Source of the DNA: Candidatus Thorarchaeota archaeon
GTDB lineage: Archaea > Asgardarchaeota > Thorarchaeia > Thorarchaeales > Thorarchaeaceae
Assembly (NCBI GenBank): GCA_016840825.1
Contig: JAEORN010000217.1
Coordinates: 1-9,496 of the forward strand
Length of the DNA stretch: 9,496 bases
Direction of reading: 5' to 3'
The notes under the pieces are model-generated. The model searched no databases. It was given only the letters and a program-made list of their open reading frames with translations, and had not been told where the DNA came from. Of the stretch, positions 6,754-9,496 are shown in pieces (the first letter of the stretch is position 1; the number at the start of each line of letters is the position of its first letter). The position numbers were made by a program, and so were the translations under genes.

Positions 6754-7413
6754 ATGACCCTGATGAGAGAGGAAAACGGTAGACCGGAAACTGGTCCAGA
6801 TGCTCCACATAATCTGCAAGAAAATGCACGTCACTATTTCCATAATGCTGAAAGATTTCGTAAGGACCACCAGGAGCGAAGTATGAGGAAATGTTATGAA
6901 ATGGCATTAGAGTTAGGTAGGAAAAGCGGAACCCCTGATGGACTAGCAATCGCATCCGAAGCATCACTTTATCTCGGTCATATCTACAAGACACGCAGCG
7001 CTTGGGGTATAGCCCTTGAGAGGTATGAAGAAGCATTAGACCTAGGTCGTGAATCTGGAACTCCAGATGGATTCTATGCAGCAGCAAGAGCCGCATGGAA
7101 TCTTGGGAACACACTAGAGGAGGCAGGTATGGATGGCCTGGAAGCAGCGTTTAGAGATGCAATTGAAATGGGTCGAAAATCAAACATTCCAGATGGGCTT
7201 GAGGTTGGTGCAAAAGCGGCTTTCAACCTAGCTGTAAATCTGTATCCGGATGATGATATGGTCAATGAGGATATTAGAGATCAAATCGCTGATGTTTGGC
7301 GTAAATCTATTGACCTAGGTAACAAAAGTGGAACTGCAGATGGTAAGGAAGTTGCCACTAAAGCTGCGAAATACTTGGAAGAGCTCTTGAAGAAAAAGAA
7401 AATAGAAGAATGA
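6754..7413 (+). CDS. TPR-like helical repeat protein with SGTPDG loops
   Basis: A 219-residue soluble alpha-helical protein. After a charged, Pro-containing N-terminus come four repeats in the pattern A-(L/I)-x-(L/M)-G-(R/N)-x-S-x-x-x-D-G followed by an Ala-rich helix, usually with LG or L near its end. The SGTPDG-type turns begin at residues 58 (SGTPDG), 101 (SGTPDG), 143 (SNIPDG) and 192 (SGTADG), so the period is 42-49 residues. That is longer than the usual 34 of TPR or 36 of Sel1 and close to kinesin-light-chain-type TPRs. Such repeats bind proteins; no partner is identifiable. The protein ends in a Lys-rich tail (KKKK). The ATG at 6754 is preferred, but an in-frame ATG at 6763 is equally possible because neither has a clear ribosome binding site. 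It follows the second paralogue after 121 bases. Confidence 0.8.
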   Translation: MTLMREENGRPETGPDAPHNLQENARHYFHNAERFRKDHQERSMRKCYEMALELGRKSGTPDGLAIASEASLYLGHIYKTRSAWGIALERYEEALDLGRESGTPDGFYAAARAAWNLGNTLEEAGMDGLEAAFRDAIEMGRKSNIPDGLEVGAKAAFNLAVNLYPDDDMVNEDIRDQIADVWRKSIDLGNKSGTADGKEVATKAAKYLEELLKKKKIEE

Positions 7414-7445
7414 AGTTCTCCTGAGTAAAGCTTAGATGTTATGGG

Positions 7446-7451
7446 TTTTTT
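7446..7451 (+). terminator. T-run terminator after the TPR gene
   Basis: Six consecutive T residues lie 33 bases downstream of the TGA at 7411-7413. Archaeal RNA polymerase often stops at T-runs without a hairpin, and no stem directly precedes this one. Confidence 0.4.
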
Positions 7452-7509
7452 GCAAGTCCTTCAAGTAATGTGAGGTAGAAGTACTGGTAGAGTTTCGACA
7501 AACATATAC

Positions 7510-7527
7510 CACGGATTCCGTGAATCC
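7510..7527. repeat. Two overlapping palindromes
   Basis: CACGGATTCCGTG (7510-7522) is a perfect palindrome around a single central base. GGATTC-CGT-GAATCC (7513-7527) is a second perfect inverted repeat sharing ten of the same bases. The two foldings are mutually exclusive. The element lies 62 bases upstream of the TATA box at 7589 and could be a dimeric regulator site. Confidence 0.4.
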
Positions 7528-7588
7528 TGACTGCAAACACCATTCTGGGCAAGGATAGACAATCAAATCGCATAAATCGTCCCCGTAA

Positions 7589-7596
7589 TTTAAATA
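7589..7596 (+). promoter_or_regulatory. Archaeal TATA box upstream of the membrane protein
   Basis: TTTAAATA matches the archaeal TATA consensus. The predicted start near 7615-7620 would give a leader of about 140 bases before the ATG at 7758. A nearer promoter, for example around TATAGTAT at 7697-7704, cannot be excluded. Confidence 0.5.
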
Positions 7597-7757
7597 CTAG
7601 GCGCCCAAAAAAGCGACCATAACCCCTCTTTTATCAAATAATCATCTAATAGCCGTTTTTATTCGAAGGATAACGAAGTTATTTTCCAAATGTGAGTATA
7701 GTATCACCTGTATGTTAGAACAACGTACTGGTAAGAGATAGAAAAGAGTTGTAAAAC

Positions 7758-8165
7758 ATGGCTGAAATAAAAACACTCGCGAAGATAGCACTGTTGGCCT
7801 ACGGAATCGTTTGTCTGCTATTTGGATTCATGTACGTTTTTTTTGCTGACACACTCATAGCAGCAATGGCCCCTGCGGGGTGGGAGATTAATGTATTCCA
7901 TCCAAGAGTGCTAGGAGCCTTCTTGGTTGTCATTGGATTCTATGATATTCTACTGATACTCTATAAGGGGTGGGATTGGGAGAACATCAAGGTCGCCTAT
8001 ATGGCACTATTTTCTTTTATTCTCCCCATGGTGATAGGGCAAATCCTTGTACTAGCTCTATTGCCAACAACTCCCGCGTTTGTGGGTGAGATGTTTCTTG
8101 AGATACCCTTGGAGTCTGTATTGTTCATCCTCGGTGTAATTGGATATCTGAAACAGGGTTCCTGA
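7758..8165 (+). CDS. Small four-helix integral membrane protein, unknown function
   Basis: A 135-residue very hydrophobic protein. Predicted membrane helices lie at about residues 7-29, 51-69, 78-102 and 118-131. Short charged or aromatic loops separate them (GWEINVFHPR at 41-50, KGWDWENIK at 70-78), and an outer loop at 103-117 contains LPTTPAFVGEMFLEIP. There are no Cys pairs, metal motifs or catalytic signatures, and I recognise no family. It looks like one of the many small unassigned four-helix membrane proteins. The ATG is preceded by only a weak AAGAG. A clear terminator follows the stop, so it is probably transcribed alone. Confidence 0.8.
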   Translation: MAEIKTLAKIALLAYGIVCLLFGFMYVFFADTLIAAMAPAGWEINVFHPRVLGAFLVVIGFYDILLILYKGWDWENIKVAYMALFSFILPMVIGQILVLALLPTTPAFVGEMFLEIPLESVLFILGVIGYLKQGS

Positions 8166-8175
8166 GCGAATATTA

Positions 8176-8200
8176 GGGAGGGGGGAGACCTCCCCTTTTT
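8176..8200 (+). terminator. GC-rich hairpin plus T-run terminator
   Basis: GGGAGG (8176-8181), loop GGGGAGA and CCTCCC (8189-8194) are followed by CTTTTT. A slipped pairing of GGGGAG with CTCCCC at 8182-8195 is also possible but leaves a two-base loop. It sits 10 bases after the membrane-protein stop and separates it from the reductase gene. A second small hairpin, CTCTTT-TC-AAAGAG, follows at 8202-8215. Confidence 0.75.
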
Positions 8201-8273
8201 CCTCTTTTCAAAGAGAATTGAGGTCGGAGCAATTATAGCGAAGAAATATCTACTACAATGAACAAGTATCTTT

Positions 8274-8280
8274 GGAGATG
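8274..8280 (+). promoter_or_regulatory. Shine-Dalgarno for the GTG start at 8289
   Basis: GGAGATG lies eight bases before the GTG at 8289. It supports that start, which places the FAD-binding strand at residues 3-9 as is usual in this family. Confidence 0.6.
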
Positions 8281-8288
8281 AGCTATAG

Positions 8289-9494
8289 GTGCCTTATGAC
8301 CTGATTGTAGTTGGAGGAGGTCCTGCAGGTGCTTTATGCGCAAGACGGGCGGCACAAAGAGGACTCGATGTGGTCCTTGTAGAAAAGCAATCACATCCGC
8401 GTAGAAAAGCATGTGGTGGTGGATTCAGGCCAGCACTTCTCGATTTACTAGATTTCGATATCACACTAGCTATTGATAGGGTGACCTGTGGCTCTCACCT
8501 GTTCTCACCTTCTAGAACGAAGGTTATCTGCACAAAGGATCAAGTGGTTGGTTATCTAGTCAAAAGAGAGGTGTTCGATAAACTCCTCTTGGATAAGGCT
8601 GCTGAAGCTGGCGTTGAGGTGATTTCTGAAACGGAGGTTACAGGCGTCACAGAACAGCATGATGAAGTGTACGCTCACTTGATTGATGGTACGACTATGA
8701 GGGCAAGCTATCTAGTGGGTGCCGACGGAGTCAATAGTCGAGTTGCACGGTCTTCAGGAATGAAATCCAGATGGGAAGATGATGAGATTTGCCTGTGCTT
8801 CGAGGCTCGTGTCCCTATGGATGAATCTGATATCGTTCGTATCACGAGGGGGCCATACGACTCAGATCGATTTTGTCTTCAGATCTATTTTGGTGGTTTG
8901 GACCATGGATATGCCTGGGCATTCCCCAAGAAGGGGGAAATTTCCCTTGGTATGGGATGCCTTGTGCCTTATGCTTCGGGACTGAAAGTGGCTTGGAGGA
9001 ATTTCACGACTGAGTTCAGCGAACTTTACTCTGTGAATCTTGATCTATCAGAAACTACGGCGATGAGGATTCCGCTAAAGGGTCCGATTAGCCAGACTGT
9101 GAAGAATCACATTGTACTAGTTGGTGATGCCGCAGGATTCGTATCTCCTTGCACAGGTGAAGGCATCTATTACGCAATCAGATCAGGGCAAATTGCAGCG
9201 GAAACTATAGCAGATCTATTGGAAGGTAAAGTCAGTAGTTTGAGAACCTACGAGAGTCGATGGAAAAAGAAAATGGGCAAAGAGTTTGATGTTGGGAATT
9301 TCTTGGCGAATCTTCTCTTCAAGAATGAGAGGAACATGGAGCTAGCAATTCAGATGGGATCTCGTGACGAGAAGATGAGAGAGTATCTTACCGATCTTAT
9401 AGGAGGTCTCAGAGCCTATGCTGAGCTCCGTACAGCATTAATGAAACGTGTTCTGACCAGACATCCAATTACAGGATTGAAGATGCTCTTTTAA
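8289..9494 (+). CDS. Geranylgeranyl reductase family FAD-dependent oxidoreductase
   Basis: A 401-residue flavoprotein, complete at both ends. The N-terminal Rossmann motif is DLIVVGGGPAG (residues 4-14), with the acidic ribose-binding E32 after the second strand. KACGGG at 40-45 is the family's active-site/flavin loop. GADG at 144-147 is the second flavin motif. YAWAFPKK at 208-215 is the substrate-domain signature, and GDAAGFVSPCTGEGI at 279-293 closes the FAD site. Length and motif order match the family, whose archaeal members saturate the isoprenoid chains of archaeal membrane lipids or related polyprenyls. Substrate cannot be fixed from sequence, because genomes often carry several paralogues acting on lipids, quinones or polyprenols. 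It is probably membrane-associated through its substrate. No other lipid-synthesis gene is in view. The upstream terminator suggests separate transcription. A weak AT-rich AATTATAG at 8231-8238 is the nearest possible TATA box. Confidence 0.88.
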   Translation: MPYDLIVVGGGPAGALCARRAAQRGLDVVLVEKQSHPRRKACGGGFRPALLDLLDFDITLAIDRVTCGSHLFSPSRTKVICTKDQVVGYLVKREVFDKLLLDKAAEAGVEVISETEVTGVTEQHDEVYAHLIDGTTMRASYLVGADGVNSRVARSSGMKSRWEDDEICLCFEARVPMDESDIVRITRGPYDSDRFCLQIYFGGLDHGYAWAFPKKGEISLGMGCLVPYASGLKVAWRNFTTEFSELYSVNLDLSETTAMRIPLKGPISQTVKNHIVLVGDAAGFVSPCTGEGIYYAIRSGQIAAETIADLLEGKVSSLRTYESRWKKKMGKEFDVGNFLANLLFKNERNMELAIQMGSRDEKMREYLTDLIGGLRAYAELRTALMKRVLTRHPITGLKMLF

Positions 9495-9496
9495 TA

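Larger units (their letters stand above)
7414..7757. other. 344-base non-coding interval
   Basis: No convincing gene is seen on either strand. It holds a T6 run after the TPR gene, overlapping palindromes at 7510-7527, a consensus TATA box at 7589-7596, a short hairpin ATAAC-GAA-GTTAT at 7670-7682 and a GTGA...TCAC half-palindrome at 7692-7707. AAACATATACC at 7500-7510 also occurs at 4496-4506. Confidence 0.5.

Noticed and set aside
7513..7527. GGATTCCGTGAATCC as a tRNA T-arm
   Set aside because: The loop lacks the TTCRA pattern and no acceptor, D or anticodon arms can be placed around it.
7670..7682. ATAACGAAGTTAT resembling a loxP arm
   Set aside because: Only part of one arm matches, there is no second arm or spacer, and no recombinase gene is present.

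Overview
The window looks archaeal, probably from an Asgard-type (Thorarchaeota-like) or similar uncultured lineage, but that placement is an inference. The signs are TATA boxes of the TTTATATA / TTTAAATA kind, frequent TTG and GTG starts, genes with very short leaders and no Shine-Dalgarno beside genes with a clear one, and a geranylgeranyl-reductase-family flavoprotein of the type used for archaeal lipids. There are no rRNA or tRNA genes, CRISPR arrays, insertion sequences or integrases. By eye the G+C content is moderate, in the low-to-mid 40s percent.

Layout. Positions 39-1925 (+) encode a secreted multidomain protein: signal peptide, two cadherin-like repeats of the bacterial Ig-9 type, two further beta-sandwich regions, a C-terminal 'GGGWI...GGSIKIH' domain and a His/Cys-rich tail. 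It converges on a PhnP-like metallo-beta-lactamase-fold hydrolase at 1953-2789 (-). That gene diverges from the first of two tandem paralogous genes, 2927-4462 and 5109-6632 (both +). Each paralogue encodes a protein of about 510 residues that I do not recognise, with winged-helix-like segments and very strongly conserved blocks. The 646-base interval between them holds a TATA box flanked by a direct repeat, several hairpins, a small ORF with a good ribosome binding site (4766-4975) and an 18-bp interrupted stem (4988-5061). Next come a TPR-like helical repeat protein (6754-7413), a 344-base non-coding stretch with a perfect TATA box and overlapping palindromes, a four-helix membrane protein (7758-8165) followed by a terminator, and the flavoprotein reductase (8289-9494).

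How the genes relate. Nearly every gene has its own upstream gap, and several have their own promoter or terminator signals, so the region reads as a series of single transcription units rather than one operon. The unit most worth attention is the duplicated unknown gene with the small ORF and structured RNA-like elements between the copies. The secreted protein, the hydrolase, the membrane protein and the reductase have no evident functional link to it.
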